Below, one piece after another: positions 47,168 to 58,812 of a DNA stretch of 64,000 nucleotides. This DNA is from Verpa conica (taxonomy: Eukaryota; Ascomycota; Pezizomycetes; Pezizales; Morchellaceae), in the NCBI GenBank assembly GCA_033030425.1, contig JAUFSD010000020.1, positions 620,001 through 684,000 of the forward strand. The letters run 5' to 3'. Within the stretch, counting starts at the first letter, position 1; each line of letters starts with the position of its first letter. Both the position numbers and the translations under genes were made by a program. Under the pieces are notes generated by a model, which was not told the origin of the DNA, searched no databases, and saw only the letters and a list, made by a program, of their open reading frames with translations.

Positions 47168-48233
47168 TGTTTATCTTGTACTGGTTTGCAATATAAGAGT
47201 CTCTATCAATAACAGCTTTCCTCTCTAGTTATGAGGATATCTCTTGTCGTCTCGTACCAGCAGGGAGTAAGTAATCCATCCACGGTGCTACATAGCTACA
47301 ACCTCCTAGAATGACAACTCTACGGAATGATATTTAAAATCATAAGACGACTTTATACTTACGTTAGCTTTTACTATTTCTTAAGTAAGAGTGAGTAATA
47401 CCTACCTAGTATTTCATTATCTTGATCGGAGACAATAAGTTTTCTTTTCAAAAATGAGGTGGTGGAGATCTGAACACGGTTTCTACCGACGAGCAACAAA
47501 AACCATTTTTCCACACTCGTTTGGCGGCGTGGAGAGCTCGGAGGAAAACAGCCGGCGCATAAGCTGCTCGACCATTGTATTAACAGAGACAGATGTAAGT
47601 ACTGTTCCGTAGCGGTATTTAAACCCGTCTTCCATGAAACAGAACACCACATCGGCATGACTTAACGAATGTAAGGGGGCTTCAATGATCACATGAATGT
47701 ATCTCATGTTTTACAATAATGAGGGCTTATCAACACCCCTACCCCTCTCATCTCGGTAATCTTGACTCACTTATTGAGGTGATTAATATCTCCATCGTCA
47801 TCCATCTCATCTATCTCGGTAACTATACAATTCCCAAAGTACCACTCTCCACCCCATAGCTCCCCCTTCATCTTTCGATAATCGTCTCGTCGCCCTTCTC
47901 GTCATCTTGCATTAATTACTGCTCATCCACCAGCCAAACCGTACTCTCGTGAGCACAATAAACCCCTTCTTAGAACCCGCCTAACCAGACATCTAGCCAC
48001 CTATAGCTACCTATACACGTTCGAACAATATGATAATCATCCCTCGTAGTTGTATGATTCTTAATTACTACTTTCAAGAAGTGTGCTTCACAATATTCCA
48101 ATTGCAAAAGAAGAGGCTTAAGTTATTCTATATTTCGTTGTAAATTTCTCATGTGTGGTCATGGGTGGTCACTCGTTTATTCTGTTGGAACATCTGTTGT
48201 AGATGCTTCCTGATAAGGATAGTCGACGTACAG
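47168..48233. other. Intergenic, no confident gene
   Basis: A 74-codon minus-strand ORF with ATG (47483-47707, containing HSLSHADVVFCFMEDGF) is unassigned. The remainder (47,710-48,130) is pyrimidine-rich with repeated TCATC/CTCAT strings. Confidence 0.35.
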
Positions 48234-48659
48234 TCAACACGAGGTCAATACCCTACCCCGGTTAGGTGGATCCATTTCTTCCAGCCTTTCACTCATCCGG
48301 ACTGTCGCACAAAGATCATTCAAGTCACCAAGCCCGTCATATCGCCCGGCCAAGTATACGCCGAGTTCACTTATCTCCCTCGCCCGGATGTTATCCGTCT
48401 CGTGGTCCCACGTTAAGAGCTGTTGAAGCTCTTCGGAGGTCTTCTCGAGATCTTTCATGTTTGCCTCCTGCGTGAACCGAATGCGGTAAAGTTGTACCAG
48501 TTTCAATGATGCTCGGCAACGGTCAACGGTGTCGTCGTATTTTTCAGCAACAGCCTTCTCGCCCCTCCGAATAGCTTCTTCGAGAAGGTATAAATCATCC
48601 ATCTCCTCATATTTGTGGGTATCAAGTTTAGCCAGACTATCCAGTAATCCCCACCGCAC
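48234..48659 (-). pseudogene. TPR-repeat fragment
   Basis: About 140 codons with no ATG at the start. The pattern is of fungal tetratricopeptide arrays: LYLLEEAIRRGEKAVAE, then ISELGVYLAGRYDGLGDLND, then MSERLEEMDPPNRGR. In fungi such arrays usually sit next to CHAT-protease, NACHT or kinesin-light-chain-like domains, none of which is visible here. The frame runs into stops upstream of 48659. It may be one exon of a lost gene or a truncated copy. TPRs bind protein partners; nothing more can be said. Confidence 0.6.
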
Positions 48660-49735
48660 TGGCTCTCATATCTTATCGCTTGATAACAGACTCCATTTCT
48701 TGGCGTACTTCCGGGTATGTATTTAACCGCTGGTACTGCGGAGCTTGAAAGATCAAGCCCACTTAGCCACAACTCAGCCTGCCAACCTCTGCAGACTCTT
48801 GAGCCTCACATCTATTGTTTTAAACAACTTTACGTCCATCCAGCATTATCTATGACTTTAAGGCTTGTTTTATTATCGCTATAGCGAGTGAATAACTATT
48901 CCAGTAGCGTTATATGTTTGCGCTCGGTTAGATGACGGTGCTTACTAACCCCTATATGTGCTGGTGGGTTAGGGTTTCCTGTATGAAGGTTTGTGGACAC
49001 AAAGTTTTTTGTAGAAGATTTTGAAAGGGAAATCGGTTGGGATAACTACTAACTGTAACTAAGTAGATTTTTTCAGATGTTTTAGTTCCTATAGTAGCTT
49101 AGTGTTGGAGGTGCCTAACTACATGTATGCGGTGAACTCGGGAAGCGGCCTTCACCACATGAAGACAAAAACTACCCTTGTTGTCCAAACGTCAAAACCA
49201 AACTAACTGCTTACTCACACGACTAATCTCAATCTATAGCGTGAAACAGGGATCAATCCCCGTAGACGCACCACACTATGGGCCGAGGCGTACTGTAGGT
49301 TACCATATAGCTAACTCACAACGCACCCAAGGCGGTGAACCAACAAACCAAATGTCTTCGACGATGAAGTTGAATGTGCTGTTCTGCGCTGAGTACCATT
49401 TATACCGATGCCGAGCCGGAATTCATGTTACTCAGCGGTACACTACGTAGGACATACAAGTATCAAAGCAAGAAAACTATATAAACTCGAGACAGTCCCT
49501 AGCTAGAGATTTGCTAACGTATCAATGGAATAGATATAGGCAATGTTTCGAGCCGATGGAAACAAACCAAGAATTATCTATATCACGTAGCTAGGAGAAA
49601 TTCCAGGGGTTAGATCGCAGTGATTTAGCGTCTTCCCCGCCTCCAGGAATTATTTCTACACTCCCGACCCTCCGCGCGAAACGTACATTATTGGAACAGC
49701 AATATTTCTAGTTTCCATGCGATACCTCAGAAGTC
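48660..49735. other. Intergenic, no gene seen
   Basis: Telomere-type motif at 48968-48976. A 90-codon plus-strand frame at 49178-49450 has no motif. Confidence 0.4.
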
Positions 49736-50575
49736 TTAATCTTGATGTTCTCCCGTACTCAGAGAACCAAGCAAATTACCTTCATCTCCCTCTTCAATGC
49801 CGAGGTCATCAACACCACCAAGTATAACCTCCAACGCATCTTCATCCTCATCATCCTCCTCTCCCCTCATGATGAAATCACTCTTCCACCGACTCCCCGA
49901 CTCTAGAACAGCCCCATCAATGCTCTTGCTACTGAAAAATCTGTGCTTAACCTTCCGGTACCGCACAGCGACAACATTATCCCCGGGGGCTTCAAAAACC
50001 GTCATATGACCATACGCGGTTTCGTTCGTAAACTGGACACCGGTAGCAAAGTTCATAACTGTGCTGACACTCGCAATACTATTGTTAACAGGATTCAGAG
50101 CCACCTCGGCACCCAACCCTGTTGTAGTACGCCCCTCGGATATCTTTGACAGTGTCGCCTGGCTGACAACTAGGGTTCCGACAACTAGATACACATCCTC
50201 CCCCTCATCGATAGTCTCCTCAATCCACACGCGGGTGTCGGCATCGTTGCACGCCTCCTTGAACCACTTTCCAGAGTTCTTCAATTCGTGCGTGGTAGCT
50301 TTCGCAGCGTTGAGATGGGTGACGACGCTGCCTTGCTTCCGACTAAACGCGGAGACAGCGTCGCTGAGGTAGGATCGTAGTTTTGAGTTCCTCGTCTTCG
50401 CCTGTGTCTCTTGTAATGGCCCGAACGAACTGACGGCAATGTCGGAGTGCTGCGGTCTATCGCTGAAGGGGTCGTAGAATTCTTGATTCGGCTCCCGGGC
50501 GTTGCGGACTAGTCTGCCGAGCTTGACTTCCTCGGCAGCGATGAGATTGCCGAGAGGGTGGACTTTGAGCGACAT
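49736..50575 (-). CDS. Uncharacterised fungal protein with acidic C-terminal tail (279 aa)
   Basis: I place the start at the ATG 50573-50575 (MSLKVHPLGNL); the frame is open further upstream but without ATG. Recognisable elements are VKLGRLVRNAREPNQEFYDP near residue 16, VWIEETIDEGEDVYLVVGTL near 120, and VVAVRYRKVKHRFFSSKSID near 200. The last 45 residues are strongly acidic (EEDDEDEDALEV...). I recall this element order from ascomycete hypothetical proteins but cannot name a validated family. Size, beta-strand-like core and a detachable-looking tail resemble fungal gasdermin-like pore formers; that is a hypothesis, not a call. No transmembrane helix or signal peptide. No introns or damage. 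Its nearest coding neighbour is a TPR fragment 1.1 kb downstream. Confidence 0.7.
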   Translation of the reverse strand: MSLKVHPLGNLIAAEEVKLGRLVRNAREPNQEFYDPFSDRPQHSDIAVSSFGPLQETQAKTRNSKLRSYLSDAVSAFSRKQGSVVTHLNAAKATTHELKNSGKWFKEACNDADTRVWIEETIDEGEDVYLVVGTLVVSQATLSKISEGRTTTGLGAEVALNPVNNSIASVSTVMNFATGVQFTNETAYGHMTVFEAPGDNVVAVRYRKVKHRFFSSKSIDGAVLESGSRWKSDFIMRGEEDDEDEDALEVILGGVDDLGIEEGDEGNLLGSLSTGEHQD

Positions 50576-50926
50576 TGCGGGCAACGTTTGGTGGGGACCA
50601 CGTGGTGGGGTAGTGCGTAGCGCGGTTGCCAATCTTGTCGGAGTCGATGCGCAAGGAGGGGTGAGGAAATACCGGCAAGAAGGCTTCCTTAAAAAGCTTT
50701 TCACGGCCAATGCGTTGGGGTGGGTACGATCTCACCTATGTCATAACTCATCTTCCAGAACCTATGCCTAGAAAAACCTCGTTAGTAATCAGGATTTTGT
50801 TTTTTACGCACAAAACATTGGTCCGGGCTCTGGAAGAGTTACCATGCTCTTCGCTTACGGATTATCTCCTACATTTGAACCAGAGATAGTGGTGCCCTTG
50901 TATAGAGGGTACTGGCATCTGTAGTA
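50576..50926. other. Upstream flank of the 279-aa gene
   Basis: Short spacer with the continued open frame without ATG (to 50710). No other signal. Confidence 0.4.
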
Positions 50927-51050
50927 CTACGGGGGTAGGGGAAAGTCTGTCGGCACCTGGCTGTGGTGGCACATGCTTTTCCTAGGAGATAGCCAATAGT
51001 TTTGCGTGGGGACCGGCGCCACCACTGCCACTGCCGACAGACTTACCATT
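50927..51050. mobile_element. MITE-like element related to MITE B (right end degenerate)
   Basis: The left end CTACGGGGGTAGGGGAAAGT continues CTGTCGGCA and GTGGTGGC; a TA precedes it. Near the right end the inverted counterpart (AAGTCTGTCGGCAG and GTGGTGGC) is clear but the outermost 15 bp are lost. The start differs from MITE B (10091) at only a few positions, so both belong to one TA-targeting group. Confidence 0.65.
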
Positions 51051-54000
51051 AATCATGAGTAAGAGCGACGAAGCAAGTGACACACCGCGTGGTCTTATAG
51101 AACCATAATCATATTAGCCCTGGCGGGCACAATAGAGGTGATAACCAACTACTTGGATTTAACATCAGAACTATGCAAGAAAGGTCTACTATGCCTATTA
51201 TTTCAAGTTGTGGCGTTGGAGTGTCTTGATTAGGTGTGGATACGAGAGTGGCTGGTGTTTCTAGCACAGGCATGTGGCTTTTGTAGAGGCTTACGTGACG
51301 AGTTCTGATGACTTGGTAGGCAGCAAAGCTGTTCAAGACCTATGGCTTAGGGCTCATAAAATAGACTTTGCGCTAGAAGGGAGGATAGATAAAATAGGAA
51401 CCTGAGAGGAGACACGCTCTCTCTTCAGGTCTCATAATAGAAATTTAAATTTTCTAAAAGAAGTCTCTTTAATCGAAAACATTAAGAAATTAAATCTTAT
51501 GTGGTACTCTTAGGGACCGGAATGTCAAAATTAAACACCGAATACCCAGTATGACGAACATAGATTGACCACTAGAGATCATAACCCTAACCCTGATCAT
51601 CACAGCATTTTGGCTTTTCAGTTGCTTGGCTCACAGAGCCCTAAAATGTATGCGGGAGAGTACTATGAAATTTATCTGGTAAGACATGTAGATCTCAAGT
51701 AGTGCGATAATGACGCTTTTGAAATATCGACGATACCGAAGGTGGTAAAGTAAGAGGGCGCTTTGCCACGAAACAGTTGGTAAACGTGATGCAAGGTTCG
51801 CATAATCTCACACAGTCCCCCTAGACTCTCTCCTAGTTAAAGGATAATGTAGCACTGAGTTTTGGAACACTTTTTTCCTGAATGAAGGTGACTCGCTTAT
51901 TTCACAAGCGCACTCTTGCCCGTACGGTAACTTTATCCAAAACCTTTATACAAACCAGGGGTCGATTAATGGCTCGGTGCCTTGCGTCAGGTGCGACTCA
52001 TCTACAGTAAACTTGGCCAACACGCAAATTTTAATGACCATAGTCTATAGCCCTAGAAATATCTACACATAGCATTATTGGCTCGGCTGCCTGTGTGGGG
52101 TCTTGGGGCTAGGGTATCTGTAAAGAATGTTTGTCGACCCCCGTACCCAAATTAATTCTAAAATGTATTAACTATATGTACACGAAAAACCTCGGTTAGT
52201 TATAGTTAAATTAATGTCTAACCTAAAACAAGATAAATAGATGAGTGGAAATCCCTTCTTTTGTATCTAGGCCATAGTTTGTGAGAGCATGCTAGATGTT
52301 GTACCTAGAGATCTAAATTGCATGTCTTTATAAAATAGTCTTCCTTTTACAGAACAAAACCTATATCATGGTTGTAATAGTTGAGAGTAAATATCAAGGT
52401 GCTAGAAAGAAAATAATACAGGCCACTTTGTGTGACAAATAGCAACCGCTGATACCAACATCCGGGGGTGTATACCCTATCGCAAACTAGAGATTAGGAG
52501 ATATAACGAGGTAGCCCGATGGTGCCTAGAGGAAATCGGTATGTGGTAGGCTATGGTGCTATGCATTCGCAACGATAACGCACCACTTGCTATAGGCTGT
52601 CGTTGCCTACTTTTTCCACTTGTTGATTACTTTTCCTGCGTTAATGAGGCATACGTTTAAGGTAACGTAGCCACTTGATTTTTAAAACAGATAGATCTTG
52701 TTTTCTCCCTACCCTATCAACCAACATTCTAAACTTACACAAGATTACCAGATGTCCATAAGGGACGGTCGGTGTAAATCTCTCCTATGTACTAAAATGA
52801 GAGTTGGAGGGCTCCTGAGGCGGTATATGGTTATAGATTATTTACATACGCATTTTGTGACGATATTTGTACCACACTCATAATAGACATGTATTATAAA
52901 CGCCAGGTTATGGGCATCCCCTTCCTTGTATTGTACTTATTCCTATTTCCTAATAACACTTAACCACTTGTCCTAGTCTGAGTATATATACGTTATAGGT
53001 TTCTCCTTAATTCGTTTCAGGTTGTATGGAGGTATTTCATTAAATCTCATGCTATAGATTGTTAGCTGTCATTTGGCCAATGTCTTCAACCGTAGGCCAG
53101 TTTTGGGGTGGGAACTGGTATAACCTAAACAGTAATGAAATAACCGGTCTAGTCTTTTCTTGGCGAACGCTGTGATTTAATTGAGATAGATCTTGTAGGG
53201 AACTAGTCTTTACTAAATCACTATCAGAGTGACATATCATGATACAGAGGTCACGACACTCCGATTTTAGCGAAAAGAGATCAAGAACAATGTTTGGACA
53301 GGACTATTATGGCCTATCTATAGCTAACTCTCATGGTCAGAGGGTATGACCATCTCTAGAGGCCGGGGGCAGTGCTTCGATTGCCAAGAAATCTGATGGT
53401 TCTGTCAGGAAAAATCGTGCATGATTGGGCTTACGGGGTTAGTGCAGCTCTACCCGTAGCGTAAATGATAATGAGACAGTTAATGTGGTTAGTCAAAATC
53501 CGTACCGATTTGTACCACTGAAAATACTGTACTTGGTACTATAGTTCGTCATATTGCCACCTTTTTCCCCCCCTACCACCTACGTCACTATATTCTAATT
53601 CCTCTCCCCACTGGGGAAATACTGTTATCACACTCACACTGTAGAAATACCGATACTCGTATGACTTAAACTTGTTTTAAATGATGCATATCAATAAATA
53701 TCTATGATCATCAATATAGATAGAGTATAACTATCACAATATGTTTATATAACTGCTATAAGTGCTTGGAGATGGTGTCCTATGAGGAGGTCACGCTCCT
53801 ACACTTGAGATTATGAGCATAATGTAAATTTATTTCTGATCTACCAGGTAACCACGAAAGATAACTTTCACTACTCGATCACAATACTTGGATACCTGTG
53901 CCAGGGGCTATAGCAATACCCCATCCAGACTGATGCTACTTTTATAGGATATTTCCGGATGCTATCGTTGCTAATTTGCCATATGCTCGCTCAAATTTTG

Positions 54001-54484
54001 TGAGTTGCCAAGTTCAAGTGCACTCACGAGCATCATATCAAGCATGGCTCCAGTCCACTTGCCGCCCGGGTAGGGTGCTGTCAGCGACTATATTACAAAG
54101 CTGTTCGACTTCGATAAAGAGCGTATCACTCTGGCCTAAGCATCTATACAGTGACTTCATGCACCAAGGTCAATTTTCACTAAGCTCTGAGTGAAACAGG
54201 TCAAACTATAGCATACATTCGTGGATTTCTCAAAATAACTTTGGGTAGTCCGTATTAGGTAATTTACATTTACTATCACTCAAAGATTTATCTATGGCTA
54301 ACTAATGAAAGCCGGTTGCATTCTCAGGATTACAGAAAGGTGTGACGTGGCAGCTATAGAGCTTCTCGGTTGTAAATAACATCGACATATCCAATCCAGC
54401 GCGAGTAGATCGCATATCCCTATCAAATTGTATGCAAATTATTATATACAGCAGACCGTACAGAAATACCCATACCCTAACTTC
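51051..54484. other. Gene desert
   Basis: About 3.4 kb with a telomere-type motif at 51583-51591. No frame over 80 codons shows a motif on either strand. Confidence 0.4.
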
Positions 54485-55069
54485 TCAAAGCCCCCCAATC
54501 TTCCGTTTTTGTAGCCCCGTATTCCTATCATCCTGAACGCTAGCCGTCTTCCCCGCCAACCGAATCCCAGCCCAGACCCTTGGCCATGCTTCATCCACAT
54601 ACTTCAGCGCGCCTACCATTTCCCTAATCTCCATAATCGGCAAGGTGAATCCCAGCCTCCCTTCAATTATCTCCCAGTTGGACCACTTTTCTATAACCTC
54701 CTCCGAACAGTCATCTTGCCTCAGAACCAGCCAGTCCGAGGTAGCATCCTTACCATGAATGATATTAATATACTCCTTAACAATCCAAAGATGGGTATAA
54801 TTTTGTAGGTCAAATTCCTCTCGCTGAACAACACCATACGTACTCTGACGATCTTCTAAGCCAAAGTGACTCATAGAGACCCAGTAGTCCCTGTACCCAA
54901 ATGGGTTTATTCGGGTGCTGTATTGCCGGATATGCCAATCTATACGACAATCGAGGAAATGTAGCTGGTCTCTGATAGCATTGCATTGAAACCTCGCGGC
55001 CTGGAGCCTTTGTTTGTAGAGGGCGTCCATCGGCTGCGTTTGAAGCAATCGTGTGAGGTTGCGGAACAT
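54485..55069 (-). CDS. Hypothetical protein, 194 aa
   Basis: ATG at 55067-55069 and stop at 54485. No family recognised. It is rich in aromatic residues (NPFGYRDYWVSMSHFGL; NYTHLWIVKEYINIIHG; EKWSNWEIIEGRLGFTL) with a basic C-terminus (QKRKIGGL). No signal peptide or membrane helix. A telobox-like AACCCTAAC lies 35 bp upstream (55104-55112), and the Tc1 element begins immediately beyond, so the promoter may have been altered by that insertion. Coding quality looks good, but it could be a terminal exon of a longer gene interrupted by the transposon. Confidence 0.5.
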   Translation of the reverse strand: MFRNLTRLLQTQPMDALYKQRLQAARFQCNAIRDQLHFLDCRIDWHIRQYSTRINPFGYRDYWVSMSHFGLEDRQSTYGVVQREEFDLQNYTHLWIVKEYINIIHGKDATSDWLVLRQDDCSEEVIEKWSNWEIIEGRLGFTLPIMEIREMVGALKYVDEAWPRVWAGIRLAGKTASVQDDRNTGLQKRKIGGL

Positions 55070-55141
55070 TGTGAGAGCTTTGTCGCGAGTAATGTTTAGT
55101 GTCAACCCTAACCGAGAGAGTAATCTAGTTCTCTATTATTA

Positions 55142-56813
55142 CTAGGGCCGTAATTAAATACCCGGATCGGGTTGCAACCATGAGCCTCAACATAGATGAC
55201 AGATCTTCCTACTTACCATCCACAACCCCAACACCCGTGAGTCCCCATGGCACGCCGCAAAGCACAGAGCAAGACTCTACCTGCTAGAGTAACAAGAGCA
55301 AAGGCAAAAAAATCTCGGTAGGGCCATACTGAAATAGAGTTGGGGTAGCGAGGTGTAGTTGTTGCATTAGCGAGAGCAGGACATAAGTTGGCTGAAATTA
55401 AGAACCTGGCGAGTGTACCAACCTCAACCACAGGCGATATTATCAAGCATGCCGAGAAAAATGCGGCAGAAAATAAAGAGAACATATTGTCAGATGTGAA
55501 CCTCCGTTCAGTACCGTGGCCAGGTCGACCTCCCAAGTTTACCGAAACACAGCGAAAGGTAGTGATTGAGATCGCAACCTCTAACGCATTGCAGCGACGC
55601 AGGTCATACACTCTCCTTGCGCAGGAATGTCTGTTTCAGATTAGTCGCCAGTGGCTTGTCAAAATCCTAACAAGTGAAGGCTATTCTCAGCATATTACTC
55701 GCACAAAACCACAAATCTCAGAAGTTAATCTAGACCGCCGGTTGAAATTTGCATCAGAGAGACAAAATGCAACAGTAAAAGACTATTGGGATGGCTGGAT
55801 ATTTACAGATGAAATGTACTTGATTGTGGGCTCACACTATGGTCCTCATCGTGTTATTTGGAAAAAAGAAGAGGAATATCATTCCGATTGTGCAAATTTG
55901 GAAAGGCCTGGAGACGTCAGAATCATGTTTTCGGGTGCAATCATATATGGTATACCATGTTGTAAATACTCTTTTTATATATGGGAGCAGGAGACAAAAA
56001 CGGAAAAAACAAAGCAGTGGTTATTTTGGCTCAAAAAAAATTGAATTGCAGAGGAGATGGCAAATGCTGCCAAAAAAGCAGCTAAAAAAGCACAACCACA
56101 GCTCCCCAAAAAACGCGGTCAACCCCCAAACCCATACAAAGTGGTCAAAAAAATCTGGAGGAAAAATCGAAAAAGTGATATTGATTGGTTTAGATATAGA
56201 GAAAATATATGTAAACCACATTAGTACCCTTTTTATGATAAAATGAAGGAGTCAGAAAAGCGGAAAGAAAGAGGAAAAATATGGCTTATGGAGGATAGCG
56301 CTGGACTACATAGAGCAAAGAGTCTAAATGAGTATCATTATAAGAAAGAAATCAATAAAGTGGATTGGCCTGCTTGTAAGTTATTTTTCCTAGTAACAAA
56401 ATTTGATAGAAATTTTATTAACTATTTTAACCCCCCCTTCCAAACATCACCTGACATTGATTCTATAGAAAAGGTATAGGATTACATTAGAAAGAAACAA
56501 GCAGCAAAAAAACTGCTCCCAAAAACTAAGGAAGCTGCTAAAAAAGCATGGATAGAAGAGTGGAAAGCCATACCTGTAGAAACCACAAACGCGTTTATTG
56601 AGGATCTCCAGCGCAAAATGCAGGAGTGTTATTCAAAAAGGCGGAAATTTATTTCATGGATAGCAACTTGTATAATATTCTATTTCTCTTTATTCCTATT
56701 AATTTCTATTTACGTTGAGTGTGTTGTTGTTGCCAATTTTATTACTTAGTTGTAGCCTCCTGAGTTGAGGTTTATCATTGCACCCCAATCTGAATATTTA
56801 ATTACAGCCCTAG
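55142..56813 (+). mobile_element. Tc1/mariner-type DNA transposon, complete ends, inactive
   Basis: The left end CTAGGGCCGTAATTAAATA and the inverted right end CTAGGGCTGTAATTAAATA begin imperfect terminal repeats of about 50 bp, which both reach CCTCAAC. TA flanks both ends (55140-55141, 56814-56815). At 1672 bp with one transposase gene, it has the size and TA target of Tc1/mariner. Confidence 0.93.
55247..56749 (+). pseudogene. Tc1/mariner transposase, five in-frame stops
   Basis: A single frame from ATG 55247 to TAG 56747-56749. It has a basic N-terminus, helix-turn-helix region (ALARAGHKLAEIKNLA), then DDE_3-type catalytic motifs IFTDEMYLIVGS, IWLMEDSAGLH and SPDIDSIEKV. Stops interrupt it at 55319, 55346, 56042, 56222 and 56477; there are no clear indels. 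Between DWPA and TSPD an insert of about 23 codons starting GTAAGT looks like an intron whose acceptor AG is gone. The last stop is where Trp is expected before DY. A functional copy would catalyse TA-directed cut-and-paste transposition. Confidence 0.9.
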
Positions 56814-56815
56814 TA

Positions 56816-57867
56816 TAACCCCCGACTTAAAGTACCAATGTTCCAACCCGTATAAACAATGGTAAACGATTTAGTGCACCTTTTTTGATTGTCCTATTTA
56901 CATTGGGAAAAATTCTGCTGTCGGAATTTTGGCCATTAAACTCTATAAAGATAGCTTCTGTACACATAAATAACGATAAAGTCATTTGTTTGCCCAGAAT
57001 ACACCCCAATTCATTGATCGAAGGCGATTTGGGCTCGCACGTCTGACGTCTGAAGCGGACCCAACAGAGAGCGAGAGCGACCAAAAATTTCACAATTTCA
57101 TTAGAATTGTAATGCTATTACAATGATTCCAGAAAGTATCGACTGCGTTGTGGGTATTTCATCACTCTTTATGATGGGAAGCAAGGCGTAGAACTGGAGA
57201 GCACTATACTGCTAACTTAACAAAGATCGGCAGAACGTTCCAGCATCCACTTATAATTTTATTATTGATTTGGTTATTCTACCGAAAATATCAGGTGAAG
57301 AGTACTGCGCTGAATGACAATTGCACGCGTTTCGTTGAGACGTTTGCATATAGTACATTACCAGCAATATAATTGTTACTTAGGTTTTTAATCCTCCCTA
57401 TCTAGAATCTATTCATCATGAGACCTAATTACACTAGTGTGGCCATAAGTTGCCCTACAAAAATCACTTTTGCCCATCATTTTATTACATCGTTCATTAC
57501 CGGTGCACCGCATAGCCGGCCACACCGCCCGCAATTAAGCCCGCTGAACAAGGTTTCACCAACGACTAGCTCGCTTACTCTTCCTACCACTTCCCTTGAT
57601 TACTCGTTTCTACCATGAACTTCCCCTCCCTCCGGCGCCCTGTGCCAGATACACCAGATCCGCCAACAAACGTACTGAAGATGACGCGAATCTGAGGAAA
57701 CTAAGTGCATAACATATACATAAAGAAGGTAGTTAACTATATGAATAATGCCAATGATACTATACGAACGGGAGTGTTTTGGTTAAGGTAGTACTTAAAA
57801 AATCATTAGATAAAGATATAGAGGCAGAGTGGGTCGGAAACAGTAAACTGGAATTGGCTAATGCTGC
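56816..57867. other. Intergenic, no gene seen
   Basis: Right flank of the Tc1 element. A 66-codon Ser/Pro/Thr-rich frame at 57418-57618 has an ATG but no motif. Confidence 0.4.
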
Positions 57868-58812
57868 CTATTCAGACGAGGAGCAACCAAAGGACGGCGG
57901 GGAGCAACTGGACGCAGTGGAGCCGATGGACGGATGTGAGTCAATGGAACTTGCTGTTCGAACTCGGCAGAGAATCGGATATCCCACAGGATCGCCATTA
58001 ACTGAGCCTGTATACAAGGCTGTCAGATGAGTGGAATTAGCTCGGCAGGGAGACCATACCTGTTCGCCTGGGGTAAGTCCTGATTTAGGAACCCATGGAT
58101 GCCACTTGTGGGATATTTTCCACCGACCCTCTGTGAGCTGTGCTCTCCAGCGAAGCGCACAGAGGGCAACCTCCCCGATTGCCTCCAAGAGAATACCTCC
58201 ATAACTCCATCTAAGTGAGTTATTAAATGTCTTTCCCGTGATTCTCATTGCAGCCGCTAATGATAATCCAATGGCAGAAACAATGACTCTATCAACCCTC
58301 AAATGATCTAGGATGACAAGGAACAGTGCCTCAAGTCCGTCGCCGATGCCGGCAGTAATCCTAGCTACCAAAGCATAGTCTGATTTCTCCCATACCATCA
58401 AGCAAGAATATTGTAAATAAATGCCAACGGTTATCCCCAAAATAACAACCAATGCAAAGATGGCAGCTCCCCAAATAGTAGTCGATGTGGAGAATACATA
58501 GCTAATAAATGACCAGGCAGCCATGCAGCAGTTTATGCGCTGGTTAGAGGGGTTCCTCCTTCTTCCTAGCACAGAACACATTTCATCAATAAGGCCTCTA
58601 CGAGCCTCGTCGAATTTTAACCTACATGATGTGAGTATTTAGAATCGTTTGGTTGGCTATCTCCCTGGTGTTACTTACTTTGCAGCGTTATAGAAGGGGA
58701 TATTATCCTCTCTAACAGCATTAACCATGCCAGCATTGGCTGCTAGGATAGTATACACTAACTTCCGTGTAACCCGACTCTTTAGAAGCATATCCTGAGT
58801 GATGAGCGTCAT
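57868..58812 (-). CDS. Multi-pass membrane protein, two exons (295 aa, unknown family)
   Basis: Exon 1 58812-58679 and exon 2 58621-57868 join across a 57-nt GTAAGT...TAG intron with matching phase. Exon 1 encodes MLLKSRVTRKLVYTILAANA. Across the junction the protein reads NAAKLKFDEARRGLIDEMC. Hydrophobic stretches follow: WSFISYVFSTSTTIWGAAIF through VVILGITVGIYL, GDGLEALFLVILDHL, VIVSAIGLSLAAAM, and ILLEAIGEVALCALRW. The tail from about residue 220 is polar. Three to five membrane segments are likely. No family recognised; a role cannot be assigned. The end is uncertain, because an antisense frame (57779-58030) overlaps the polar tail and the true last exon could stop earlier. Confidence 0.55.

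Noticed and set aside
57779..58030. Plus-strand 83-codon acidic ORF
   Set aside because: It overlaps the minus-strand membrane protein tail, lacks a motif, and begins with a non-ATG codon; kept only as a caution about that gene's C-terminus.
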